Source of the DNA: a virus | Reading direction: 5' to 3' (one strand) | DNA: 64,000 nt | IMG/VR virus record: IMGVR_UViG_3300027704_000008 | Coordinates: 62,001 to 126,000 of that record | Part shown: in pieces, positions 54,881-61,963 of the stretch | Position numbering within the stretch: the first letter of the stretch is position 1 | Layout of the letters: each line of letters opens with the position of its first letter | Made by a program: the position numbers and the translations under genes | Notes under the pieces: generated by a model | The model's input: the letters and a program-made list of their open reading frames with translations, nothing else | Database searches by the model: none | Told to the model about the DNA's origin: nothing

Positions 54881-55228
54881 ATGGAACGTGAATATAAAAT
54901 GATCAACACTATCGATGACGGCGCTGCTGTTGTAGCGAAAGACTTCATCAGCAAGTATCGCTCTAGCAAGAAGCCTGCATTGTCTGATGATGCGATTGCT
55001 GAGATTGGTACTCAGATCGTTAAGAGGGCCAGGATCCAAAAGCCTGCTGTTGCCAAGAAGAGTCCTACTGCTTCTAAGAAGTCACAGGCTCGTGCGTTGT
55101 TCGTTGCTAAGCATACTGCTGCTGAGGTTGCTAGCATCCTTGAGATTACTTACGCTAATGCTCATTATCACTTACGAGCTTTTCGTAAGGCTGGTGGTGA
55201 TATTGGCTTTCCGATTGGAGGAATATAA
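54881..55228 (+). CDS. Protein with C-terminal ANAHY helix-turn-helix-like motif (1)
   Basis: 115 residues from ATG 54881; the upstream start is in the promoter leader. The N-part is helical (AAVVAKDFISKYRSSKK) and the middle Lys/Ser-rich. The C-terminus ALFVAKHTAAEVASILEITYANAHYHLRAFRKAGG, cited by AAEVASILEITYANAHYHLR, is a helix-turn-helix pattern shared with proteins at 55228 and 59633. Likely DNA-binding. Confidence 0.65.
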   Translation: MEREYKMINTIDDGAAVVAKDFISKYRSSKKPALSDDAIAEIGTQIVKRARIQKPAVAKKSPTASKKSQARALFVAKHTAAEVASILEITYANAHYHLRAFRKAGGDIGFPIGGI

Positions 55229-55671
55229 TGATTGAATATTTTGTGTGTGAGAATCGCGTACGTGGTGGCAAGGTGGTTCAAGTGTGTGTGCCTGAGGCTA
55301 AGTATAACTCTACCATGGATGTGTTTCGAAACTGCGTGACAATGGATGAATCGGCGTGGGTGCGCAAGCAGATCGAGGAACATAAGATTGATGCTCAGAC
55401 AGCAGCTGATAGTGTTATCTATATGGAGAAGCCGTTTCCTGTAAAGACGGTTGGTGATGTTATCGAGGCTAAAGTAAAAGCTAAGTCATCCAAGGCTGCT
55501 AAGAAGAAAGCGAAGTCTTCTCTCAAGAAAGATGTGTTAGCGTACTTGGACAAGTTGGATTATCTCGCTGTTAATAATAACGCGGCGATGGTTAATATGG
55601 TATCGGATGAGTTCAGCATTACTAAGGCTAATGCACGTTACTATATTACGAGGGTGTGGAAAGGAGTATAG
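55228..55671 (+). CDS. Protein with C-terminal ANARY helix-turn-helix-like motif (2)
   Basis: 147 residues starting TAATG behind GGAGG. The middle is a Lys/Ala-rich linker (EAKVKAKSSKAAKKKAKSS), and the C-terminus (AMVNMVSDEFSITKANARYYITRVW) is related to those of the 54881 and 59633 proteins. The N-part (FVCENRVRGGKVVQVCVPEAK) is different, so the motif is a shared C-terminal module. Confidence 0.65.
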   Translation: MIEYFVCENRVRGGKVVQVCVPEAKYNSTMDVFRNCVTMDESAWVRKQIEEHKIDAQTAADSVIYMEKPFPVKTVGDVIEAKVKAKSSKAAKKKAKSSLKKDVLAYLDKLDYLAVNNNAAMVNMVSDEFSITKANARYYITRVWKGV

Positions 55672-55673
55672 AG

Positions 55674-55844
55674 ATGAATATGGAAGAAGCGATTGCGTTG
55701 GGTGTAGATCTGGACTGTGTCAAGACTCCAACAGAAGAAGAGAATGCGTTACGTGAATTCCTTCAGCTACGTAAGAAGTATGGTGCGTTTGAGGATGACC
55801 GCAGAGTGGTTAACCGTATCGCTGAAATCGTAGACAGGTTGTAA
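55674..55844 (+). CDS. Small acidic helical protein
   Basis: 56 residues from ATG 55674 behind AAGGAG. EEENALREFLQLRKKYGAFE is helical. No family recognised. Confidence 0.58.
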   Translation: MNMEEAIALGVDLDCVKTPTEEENALREFLQLRKKYGAFEDDRRVVNRIAEIVDRL

Positions 55845-55867
55845 CGTACCAGAGAATGGAGGTTGCT

Positions 55868-56341
55868 ATGGAAACATTTAAAATTGGTATAACAGGAACG
55901 CGGAATGGTATGAATGTCGATCAACTCGAATCATTCCAAGAACGTATGAAGACCATATACGACATCAGCAGCGAGCGACATCCAGGCGTACGCCGCCGAC
56001 CAATAGAATTACATCATGGTGATTGTGTTGGTGTTGACGTAGAGACAGCACAGATAGCAACAGGGTTGGGCATCAAAACGGTATGTCATCCTCCAGTTGA
56101 CCAGAGACTCCGCGCACACCACAAGAGTGATGTTATACTGGAACAGAAAACCCACTTTGCCCGTAACAGGGACATCGTAGACAGTGTTGATATTCTTTTT
56201 GTTTTGCCTTTGCAAGACAAGTGGCAGAGTCGTGGCGGCACATGGTACACGCATGACTACGCCAAGAAGAAAGGTGTGCCATTCGAAATATTCTTCCCAA
56301 TGTCGAGCATTATAGAACAATTAATGAAGCAAGGTAGATAA
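55868..56341 (+). CDS. SLOG/DprA-like Rossmann-fold protein
   Basis: 157 residues from ATG 55868 behind TGGAGG. KIGITGTRNGM, LHHGDCVGVDVETAQIATGLG, VCHPPVDQ, RNRDIVDSVDILFVLPL and RGGTWYTHDYAKKKGVP are the successive motifs of SLOG proteins that bind nucleotides or nucleotide-derived ligands. Known relatives take part in nucleotide hydrolysis or signalling. Its ligand here is unknown. Confidence 0.8.
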   Translation: METFKIGITGTRNGMNVDQLESFQERMKTIYDISSERHPGVRRRPIELHHGDCVGVDVETAQIATGLGIKTVCHPPVDQRLRAHHKSDVILEQKTHFARNRDIVDSVDILFVLPLQDKWQSRGGTWYTHDYAKKKGVPFEIFFPMSSIIEQLMKQGR

Positions 56342-56620
56342 ATGATCAAGAAGCAGTTTGTGCGAGTGTTCGGCGGAATCAATGGAGATGTTGATGCTGA
56401 AGGTCATCTGGTTGATAATGGCGCACACGATACATGGGTGTTTTGGTCATACGCCGGGGTTGCTGTATACACGTTTGTGGAAGCAGTGCCTAACACCAAC
56501 GGCAAGTACACATCATTCTTCTTTGATCTGGACTTGTTGCAGTTTGAAGCATTGGACAATGCACCATCCGCGCCCCATGGATACAGGCGACCCAGGCAAT
56601 TTGAATCCACTACGTTGTAG
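56342..56620 (+). CDS. Small unknown protein
   Basis: 92 residues directly after the previous stop. It contains FVRVFGGINGDVDAEGHLVD and VAVYTFVEAVPNTNGKYTSFF with a final RRPRQFESTTL. Beta-rich. No family recognised. Confidence 0.6.
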   Translation: MIKKQFVRVFGGINGDVDAEGHLVDNGAHDTWVFWSYAGVAVYTFVEAVPNTNGKYTSFFFDLDLLQFEALDNAPSAPHGYRRPRQFESTTL

Positions 56621-56650
56621 TTGTAATAAATAGACCGGAGTATTATAATT

Positions 56651-56830
56651 ATGTCTGCTACTTTGCTATGCGCTATGTTAATTAATCAAGTGCTGTTCGG
56701 ACCATTGCAACATATACCAATGGATTCAATATCTACTTGCTCTAGTACCCAATGCGTAATATACTGGGTGGAAAAGGATGAGTGTGAGACTGTAGCGGTC
56801 AATAAACAAACTAGAATTAGGAGAGATTAA
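56651..56830 (+). CDS. Small protein with N-terminal hydrophobic segment
   Basis: 59 residues from ATG 56651 to TAA 56830. A short hydrophobic start (SATLLCAMLINQVLFG) may be a signal sequence, followed by four Cys in a short stretch (CSSTQC and DECE). It shares TAATG with the LRR gene and could be exported. Confidence 0.55.
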   Translation: MSATLLCAMLINQVLFGPLQHIPMDSISTCSSTQCVIYWVEKDECETVAVNKQTRIRRD

Positions 56831-57900
56831 TGAGTATATTTGACAGCGGAGGCTTGAAATATGAAACGGTTAACGGACAAGAAGTAACTGCATTGGGATT
56901 GGCTACAGGCAGTAGTGCCACTACCGTATCCATGCCTGCCACAGCGCCGCGGGATGGAACGACATATAGCGTCACACGCATTGCTGATGGCGCTTTCCGT
57001 TATAAAGGAATCACTAGTGTGAATATCGGCAGCCGAGTTACCACCATTGGCAATTCAGCTTTTGCTTATAACGCCATCACTAGCGTTACAATTGACAATA
57101 GCGTTACTACGATTGGAGATGAGGCTTTTAGACATAACGCCATCACCAGCTTGACTATAGGAACTGGTGTGAAAACTATCGGGGGTAATGCTTTCGGTAA
57201 CAACCTCCTTACCAACGTAACCATTCCAGGCAACGTTACAACCATTGGAGCAGTTGCTTTTCGATACAACTTACTGACCGCCGCGACTATACAAAACGGT
57301 GTTACAACTATTGGTGTGGGTGCTTTTCAAAACAATCTGCTGACCAGCGTTAGTATTCCAAGTAGCGTTACCAGTATTGGGGGTGAGGCTTTCCGCTCCA
57401 ACCGCCTCACCAGTGTGTCTATTCCAAGTAGCGTGACAGACATTGGAGTGGGTGCTTTTCGAAGCAACCTGCTCACTAGTGTTTCTATTCCAAACAGCGT
57501 GACGACCATTGGAGGGTCTGCTTTTGCTGACAACATCACCGACAGTGACATCAACACCCTCATCAGTGTAACTATTGGAAACGGCGTGACAACCATTGGG
57601 TCTGGTGCCTTTGCGCGCAACGCGATCACCGGCGTGACAATTCCAAACAGCGTTACTGCGATTGAGTTTGGTGCTTTCAGTAATAACCGCCTGTCTAGTG
57701 TGACCATTGGAAATAGCGTCACAACAATTGGTGGGGGTGCTTTCCGACGTAACTTACTGACCGGCGTGACTATTCCTACCAGCGTCACTAGTATTGGAGA
57801 GGGTGCTTTCCGAGACAATCAGATCGGTGGCACCGGCGTTAATATTCCAAGTAGCGTTACGTCTCTTGGTGAGTATGCTTTTGCTGATAGCGACGAGTAG
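56830..57900 (+). CDS. BspA-type leucine-rich-repeat protein
   Basis: 356 residues. From about residue 45 to the end there are about a dozen 23-residue LRR_5 repeats of the form SVTIPNSVTTIGxGAFxxNLLT. The first 44 residues are a beta-rich cap. LRR_5 proteins of bacteria bind surfaces, and phage versions act as adhesins or are injected or secreted. No signal peptide is present. One repeat is longer (DNITDSDINTLISVTIGNGV). Confidence 0.85.
   Translation: MSIFDSGGLKYETVNGQEVTALGLATGSSATTVSMPATAPRDGTTYSVTRIADGAFRYKGITSVNIGSRVTTIGNSAFAYNAITSVTIDNSVTTIGDEAFRHNAITSLTIGTGVKTIGGNAFGNNLLTNVTIPGNVTTIGAVAFRYNLLTAATIQNGVTTIGVGAFQNNLLTSVSIPSSVTSIGGEAFRSNRLTSVSIPSSVTDIGVGAFRSNLLTSVSIPNSVTTIGGSAFADNITDSDINTLISVTIGNGVTTIGSGAFARNAITGVTIPNSVTAIEFGAFSNNRLSSVTIGNSVTTIGGGAFRRNLLTGVTIPTSVTSIGEGAFRDNQIGGTGVNIPSSVTSLGEYAFADSDE
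56990..57890 (+). repeat. Tandem 69-base repeats coding LRR_5 units
   Basis: About 12 imperfect 69-base units, each encoding one 23-residue LRR, with conserved AATAGCGTTACCACCATTGG-like cores. They may vary in number by recombination. Confidence 0.8.
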
Positions 57901-57911
57901 GTTTTGTACCT

Positions 57912-58076
57912 ATGATGTTTTGGAAAATGTGGGCAAAAGCCCTTGGCGAAAAGGTTGGCGGATCTGATCACGAGGCAGATAAGATAGCGTGGATCAGAAC
58001 CTTCTTAATCACCCAGGCTATAGTAACCAATATGTTTATCATAGCTAACTGCATACGTCATTGGGGGTATATATGA
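57912..58076 (+). CDS. 54-residue membrane peptide
   Basis: ATG 57912 or 57915 to TGA 58076. WKMWAKALGEKVGGSDHEAD is followed by IAWIRTFLITQAIVTNMFIIANCIRHW with one transmembrane helix (cited by FLITQAIVTNMFIIANCI). Similar short proteins occur in T4-like and other phages. Function unknown. Confidence 0.62.
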   Translation: MMFWKMWAKALGEKVGGSDHEADKIAWIRTFLITQAIVTNMFIIANCIRHWGYI

Positions 58077-58279
58077 AGCTGGTTTTGAACTTGAACTTAC
58101 AGCAGATAAACGACTTGTCTGAGTGCTTGCTAGCACATGAATTTATGATAGCCGATGACCGTGACACATACGGTGCATTGTATCCTATATTTGTGGCGTT
58201 ACACGATCGTGACCCGATGCTGTTTTCTGAAGATGATTTGGCCAGGAACATGGTGCCGGCAGAAATATGGAAAAAATAA
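58073..58279 (+). CDS. Small helical protein
   Basis: 68 residues from ATG 58073, overlapping the previous stop. LQQINDLSECLLAHEFMIAD and an acidic end. An upstream in-frame start lies in the previous gene. Function unknown. Confidence 0.58.
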   Translation: MKLVLNLNLQQINDLSECLLAHEFMIADDRDTYGALYPIFVALHDRDPMLFSEDDLARNMVPAEIWKK

Positions 58280-58309
58280 TGAAGTATAATTTTGAGGGGG
58301 AGAATATAG

Positions 58310-58561
58310 ATGAATGATTTAAACAATGGAATATGGATTCTTCAAGAGCGATTTCAATCGCTGAGTGCCTGGGAGACATATGGAGTGATGGATGGAAAGG
58401 ATATATCCGAAGGCGGCGCTTCACATTGGATAGACGAACGACCCAATGCCCGTAGGATAGCGTGGGTTCCATTAATACAGAGCCCAGCGTGTCCTCGGCA
58501 TACACAGGCTTCTAGAGACCGCGGAATGTTATCAGCATCACAATATTACGCTAACTTATAA
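58310..58561 (+). CDS. Small unknown protein
   Basis: 83 residues behind GAGGGGGAG. GIWILQERFQSLSAWETYGVM, NARRIAWVPLIQ and a Ser/Arg-rich end. No family recognised. Confidence 0.55.
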   Translation: MNDLNNGIWILQERFQSLSAWETYGVMDGKDISEGGASHWIDERPNARRIAWVPLIQSPACPRHTQASRDRGMLSASQYYANL

Positions 58562-58572
58562 GGGGAAATATA

Positions 58573-58671
58573 ATGGTATTATTGAGCGTTGGATTGCTTA
58601 TTATTGCTGTGATCATCATAGCGGTTGCTGTATCATTCAGGAACGTTAATACCCACCATGATCGGTGTTGA
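58573..58671 (+). CDS. 32-residue membrane peptide
   Basis: ATG 58573 behind AAGGGGAAA. Almost all hydrophobic (LLSVGLLIIAVIIIAVAVSF). It overlaps the next gene. Tentative because so short. Confidence 0.5.
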   Translation: MVLLSVGLLIIAVIIIAVAVSFRNVNTHHDRC

Positions 58672-59011
58672 GCCGATGAAGTATCCTACCAACAATGCCC
58701 AGAGGCTTGAGGCAATGATGAGTGAGTCCCCTGAACCGGCCCCACAAATAATTGTTGAGGTCAAGGTTACCTCAATACGGAAACACAAGCTGCACACCGA
58801 TGAGGAATGTATTACATTCGATGGTCAATGGGCAGCACACAACGCTCATAGCTGGTTGGACAATAAAAAGTGTGTATGGGGCCACGAGATTGTGGCGTAT
58901 GAAATATTCACCCAATCCCAAGCAGGGCACTTGAACCAGATCAATTACTTTGAATTGTGCTGGGAGATGCGATACGCCAAAGAGGCGCAATTGAGGCGTA
59001 TCGGCACCTGA
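58658..59011 (+). CDS. Small unknown protein
   Basis: 117 residues from ATG 58658 (ATG 58676 is an alternative). ITFDGQWAAHNAHSWLDNKKC and YEIFTQSQAGHLNQINYFELCWEM show several Trp, His and Cys. No family recognised. Confidence 0.55.
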   Translation: MIGVEPMKYPTNNAQRLEAMMSESPEPAPQIIVEVKVTSIRKHKLHTDEECITFDGQWAAHNAHSWLDNKKCVWGHEIVAYEIFTQSQAGHLNQINYFELCWEMRYAKEAQLRRIGT

Positions 59012-59208
59012 TCAAGGTGTATCAAAAAAAGTTATAAGAATCCCATGTCTTATGCCAAAATACTCTAAGAAAGATCAATTATTTCACCATATTGCCCCTT
59101 GCAAATCAAGGGGTTACAAACCCGCGCGTCCCGTGGTCTTCAAGCTAGCACATTTCCAGGATCTGGTGTATAATACCCTCATTGAATAGAGAAACCAAGA
59201 GAGATCGG
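59012..59208 (+). promoter_or_regulatory. Gene-free gap with hairpin, -10 box and CATTGAAT leader
   Basis: CCCCTTG-CAAAT-CAAGGGG (59095-59113) is a perfect 7-bp hairpin without T run. TATAAT (59169-59174) is followed after five bases by CATTGAAT (59180-59187) and GAGAAACCAAGAGAG as at module D/E leaders. The -35 is poor (TAGCAC at 59146), so this promoter may need an activator. No palindrome AGTTACGTAACT is present. Confidence 0.7.
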
Positions 59209-59493
59209 ATGAAGAATGTGATTGAGTTGAAGAGAGAGTTTGAAGCATGTGTGGTCAAGCAGCAGGCAGATATGCAAGTACAAGTTGATGCAATTGACCA
59301 GTGGTGGCTGTTACAAGAGTCGCAACAAGACATGCTAGCTGACGCTATGTTACGTAAGCAGGTTAAACTCGATCAGCTGATCGATATGTCACAGCAGATG
59401 GTCGATGAAGGGATCTCGGCCTTCCCAGAGTTCGAGAAGGAGATCGCGGAGTTGGAGATTGAGATTGAAATGATAGGAAACCGAATTATATGA
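59209..59493 (+). CDS. Coiled-coil protein
   Basis: 94 residues from ATG 59209 behind AGAGAG. Long charged helices (KNVIELKREFEACVVKQQAD and FEKEIAELEIEIEMIG). Overlaps the next gene by ATGA. Function unknown. Confidence 0.62.
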   Translation: MKNVIELKREFEACVVKQQADMQVQVDAIDQWWLLQESQQDMLADAMLRKQVKLDQLIDMSQQMVDEGISAFPEFEKEIAELEIEIEMIGNRII

Positions 59494-59633
59494 TGTATTT
59501 TTGCCAAGAGTGTGATACTCGCAAGAACAGCGATTTTGATGTCGCTACTTTCACCCCAGACGATAAGCCGGTGTGTTCCGAATGCTGGTACGAGAATCTG
59601 GAGTCTGAACAGGAACAGGAGCAGTCTGCTTAA
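59490..59633 (+). CDS. 47-residue zinc-ribbon-like protein
   Basis: Starts ATG 59490 (or 59493) to TAA 59633. FCQECDTRK and PVCSECWYE give two CxxC pairs 25 residues apart, typical for a small zinc ribbon; the end is Glu/Gln-rich. It may bind nucleic acid or protein. Shares TAATG with the next gene. Confidence 0.65.
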   Translation: MMYFCQECDTRKNSDFDVATFTPDDKPVCSECWYENLESEQEQEQSA

Positions 59634-60214
59634 TGGAACAGTTTACACAACAAGTGGCTTTAATGCCCAACAATGATAGACGATACTGTGTTCCAGTGGC
59701 CCTCGCCATCGTGTCTGACAAGTCGGCAGCCGACATCAGCGCTGATATGATTGGCAAGGGTATCCGTAAACCTCGCCAGGGAGTGTATGAAAGCAATTGG
59801 GCCGCATACGCCAAACAGACATTGGGTCTGACCCTCAATCCTGTCACACAGGAAGTTAGACGAGCTGGTGGCAAGACTGTCCGCTCAGTCGAGAGGGTGC
59901 TCAACCCCAGTTACAAATACTTGATCGTTGTCCGTGGACACGTTTTGGCATATAGCGATGGCAAGATACAAGATTGGAGTGCCATGCGTAAGAATAGGCT
60001 ACAGACAGTTTACCAGGTTATGTGTGGATCCGAAGTAGACTCGAGTGAACCGATAATTCCCAAGGTAAAAAATGTGCGGGGCACCCTCAAGCAAGATTGC
60101 TTTATTCGGTTCTCATCAAACACATCTGTAGCCGATGTAGCAAAACGAGTTGGTATCACATACGCTAATGCACATTATTATTACCGGTGCTGGAAAAAGG
60201 AGAACGATCAATGA
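59633..60214 (+). CDS. Papain-fold-like domain fused to C-terminal ANAHY motif
   Basis: 193 residues. The N-terminal domain shows RRYCVPVALAIVSD (Cys19), GVYESNWAAYAKQTLGL, and VVRGHVLAYSDGKIQDWSA (His103, Asp114), the Cys-His-Asp order of C39/papain-like peptidases. The C-terminal 40 residues carry VADVAKRVGITYANAHYYYR, shared with the proteins at 54881 and 55228. A protease or inactive papain-fold protein linked to DNA binding is likely. Confidence 0.65.
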   Translation: MEQFTQQVALMPNNDRRYCVPVALAIVSDKSAADISADMIGKGIRKPRQGVYESNWAAYAKQTLGLTLNPVTQEVRRAGGKTVRSVERVLNPSYKYLIVVRGHVLAYSDGKIQDWSAMRKNRLQTVYQVMCGSEVDSSEPIIPKVKNVRGTLKQDCFIRFSSNTSVADVAKRVGITYANAHYYYRCWKKENDQ

Positions 60215-60429
60215 GCAGCAATGAAGATGTGTCCAAGCGAGTGGGATACGGCCTGAGAGAAGTAGACCCAAAGAATACTCCCGACATGCTGAAATGGTTA
60301 GAGAAGGCAGCCGGTACTATGATGAGTGTTGGGCAGGGGCCCGAGGCATCAATACTTCTGGCGTGTTATAAACATATCGAACGGCAGCAGAAAGAAATCG
60401 ACGAATTAACGAGGGGAAATAATGATTAG
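60211..60429 (+). CDS. Small helical protein
   Basis: 72 residues from ATG 60211 behind AAAGGAGAA. NTPDMLKWLEKAAGTMMSVG and ILLACYKHIERQQKEIDELT are helical. Function unknown. Confidence 0.6.
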   Translation: MSSNEDVSKRVGYGLREVDPKNTPDMLKWLEKAAGTMMSVGQGPEASILLACYKHIERQQKEIDELTRGNND

Positions 60430-60691
60430 GTGTACATTTATATTGATGGGGTACACCATACTTGCATATGTATCATGCGATCCATTTGCACCGATACAGA
60501 TGATTGCGAATAATATATCTGATCCTGCGGCGCTGTTTGTTATGTTACTCATTATTGTAGCATATTTAATAATCCCGTTGATCGTAGCATACGGTTTGGT
60601 GGCTTTGTTCCTAGGAAGGTTCACACCGCATTTCTGGTTGATCTTCTCAGCGGCCACGTTGGTATATACCGCTGCAGGACAGTGTGGATGA
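60422..60691 (+). CDS. Small polytopic membrane protein
   Basis: 89 residues behind GAGGGGAA. Three hydrophobic segments (FILMGYTILAYVSC; LFVMLLIIVAYLIIPLIVAYG; FWLIFSAATLVYTAAG). Holin-like in size and topology, but no holin family is recognised. Confidence 0.6.
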   Translation: MIRCTFILMGYTILAYVSCDPFAPIQMIANNISDPAALFVMLLIIVAYLIIPLIVAYGLVALFLGRFTPHFWLIFSAATLVYTAAGQCG

Positions 60692-60783
60692 AAATAACGA
60701 AATGGTTTGTTGCCTTCTACATCGAATGTAGGGATAATGGGCCCATAAGTGAGCGAAGAAGTGTTCACTTCAACATTAACTAA
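60688..60783 (+). CDS. 31-residue peptide overlapping a promoter (tentative)
   Basis: ATG 60688 overlaps the previous stop, and the frame ends at TAA 60783 (KWFVAFYIECRDNGPISE). The promoter at 60710 lies inside it, so it may not be a real gene. Confidence 0.3.
   Translation: MKITKWFVAFYIECRDNGPISERRSVHFNIN
60710..60738 (+). promoter_or_regulatory. Promoter TTGCCT-N17-GATAAT for the DUF932 gene
   Basis: TTGCCT (60710-60715) and GATAAT (60733-60738) with a 17-base spacer, 66 bases before ATG 60805. Confidence 0.7.
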
Positions 60784-60804
60784 AACTGAAAGAGTATTTT
60801 GATT

Positions 60805-61755
60805 ATGGCACATGAAGTAGAAACAATGGCTTACGCAGGACAGGTCCCTTGGCATGGTTTGGGAGTATCTGTTGCTAACGATCTTTCCCCAGCTCAGATG
60901 ATGGATAAGGCTGGCTTAGATTGGTCTGTCGATGAAGTAGAATCATTTATTGACTACAAGGGCGAAGTTATTCCAACAGGCCAGAAGTCGCTGGTCCGTT
61001 CTTCGGATAACAAGATCCTCACCAATGTGGGTGAAGGTTGGAATCCTGTACAGAACCATGAAGCGTTCGAGTTCTTCCATGAGTACTGCCTCGCTGGTGA
61101 CATGGAAATGCATACAGCTGGTTCTCTGGACGGTGGTAGGCGTGTATGGGCTCTTGCCAAGGTCAACGAGTCGTTTGACATCCTGGATGGCGATCAGGTG
61201 GACAGCTATCTATTGTTCTCCAATCCTCACAAGTATGGCTGCGCCATTGACGTTCGGTTCACTCCGATCCGAGTTGTGTGTAACAACACCTTGACCTTAT
61301 CTTTGGCATCTAACAGCAAGAACCAGGTCAAGTTGAATCACCGCACTAAGTTCGATGCGGATACGGTCAAGACTACGTTGGGTATTGCTCACGACAAGTT
61401 TGCCCAGTATAAAGACATGGCCGACTTCCTTGGTGGCAAGCGATTCACTCAGGATACATTGGTTGAGTATTACAACACTGTATTTCCTCATACTTACCGC
61501 AAGGACGTCGAGGTTAAGTCTGCTGACGATTTGACCAAGAATGGTAAGGCCGCAATGGCTGTCCTAAACACTCAGCCTGGCGCCCACTTCGGCGAAGGTT
61601 CATGGTGGCAGGCGCTTAACAGCATCACCTACCTCACGGATCACCAGATGGGTCGTTCTCAAGACTCTCGCCTCAACAGCGCCTGGTTCGGACAGAACCA
61701 AGCTCGTAAGGTGAAAGCAATCAACAGCGCCGTTGTATTCGCTAACGCCGCTTAA
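60805..61755 (+). CDS. DUF932 / phage-plasmid-like protein (TIGR03299 type)
   Basis: 316 residues from ATG 60805. AHEVETMAYAGQVPWHGLG is the diagnostic start, and FTPIRVVCNNTLTLSL and YLTDHQMGRSQDSRLNSAWFG are the other conserved blocks. The family is found in phages and plasmids; its role is unknown. It has its own promoter and terminator, so it is a single-gene unit, probably highly expressed. Confidence 0.92.
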   Translation: MAHEVETMAYAGQVPWHGLGVSVANDLSPAQMMDKAGLDWSVDEVESFIDYKGEVIPTGQKSLVRSSDNKILTNVGEGWNPVQNHEAFEFFHEYCLAGDMEMHTAGSLDGGRRVWALAKVNESFDILDGDQVDSYLLFSNPHKYGCAIDVRFTPIRVVCNNTLTLSLASNSKNQVKLNHRTKFDADTVKTTLGIAHDKFAQYKDMADFLGGKRFTQDTLVEYYNTVFPHTYRKDVEVKSADDLTKNGKAAMAVLNTQPGAHFGEGSWWQALNSITYLTDHQMGRSQDSRLNSAWFGQNQARKVKAINSAVVFANAA

Positions 61756-61770
61756 TAATACATCCAGGTT

Positions 61771-61792
61771 GCCCCTACGGGGGCTTTTTTTT
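61771..61792 (+). terminator. Rho-independent terminator after the DUF932 gene
   Basis: GCCCC-TACG-GGGGC followed by eight T residues, 15 bases after the stop codon. Confidence 0.92.
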
Positions 61793-61816
61793 GGTGAGAT
61801 TGGAGAATGAAGATAT

Positions 61817-61963
61817 ATGATGTATGATGATTTTTGGAGCCTGACATACCTGGCTTCTTTACACTCAGGTAAGCCTGTATCGGAAGCACGTAAGATTGCT
61901 GATGCTGCTTTGCGGGATTTCAAGAAGAGGGTAGCAGCTGGAGATTTCAATGAACAGGTTTGA
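61817..61963 (+). CDS. 48-residue helical protein
   Basis: ATG 61817 or 61820 to TGA 61963. FWSLTYLASLHSGKPVSEARKIADAALRDFKKR, cited by SLHSGKPVSEARKIADAALR, is a helical pattern typical of short phage proteins. It overlaps the ligase start by 14 bases. Confidence 0.6.
   Translation: MMYDDFWSLTYLASLHSGKPVSEARKIADAALRDFKKRVAAGDFNEQV

Noticed and set aside
57327-57818. 163-residue reverse-strand repeat protein
   Set aside because: It mirrors the LRR repeats of the + strand gene and has no other support.
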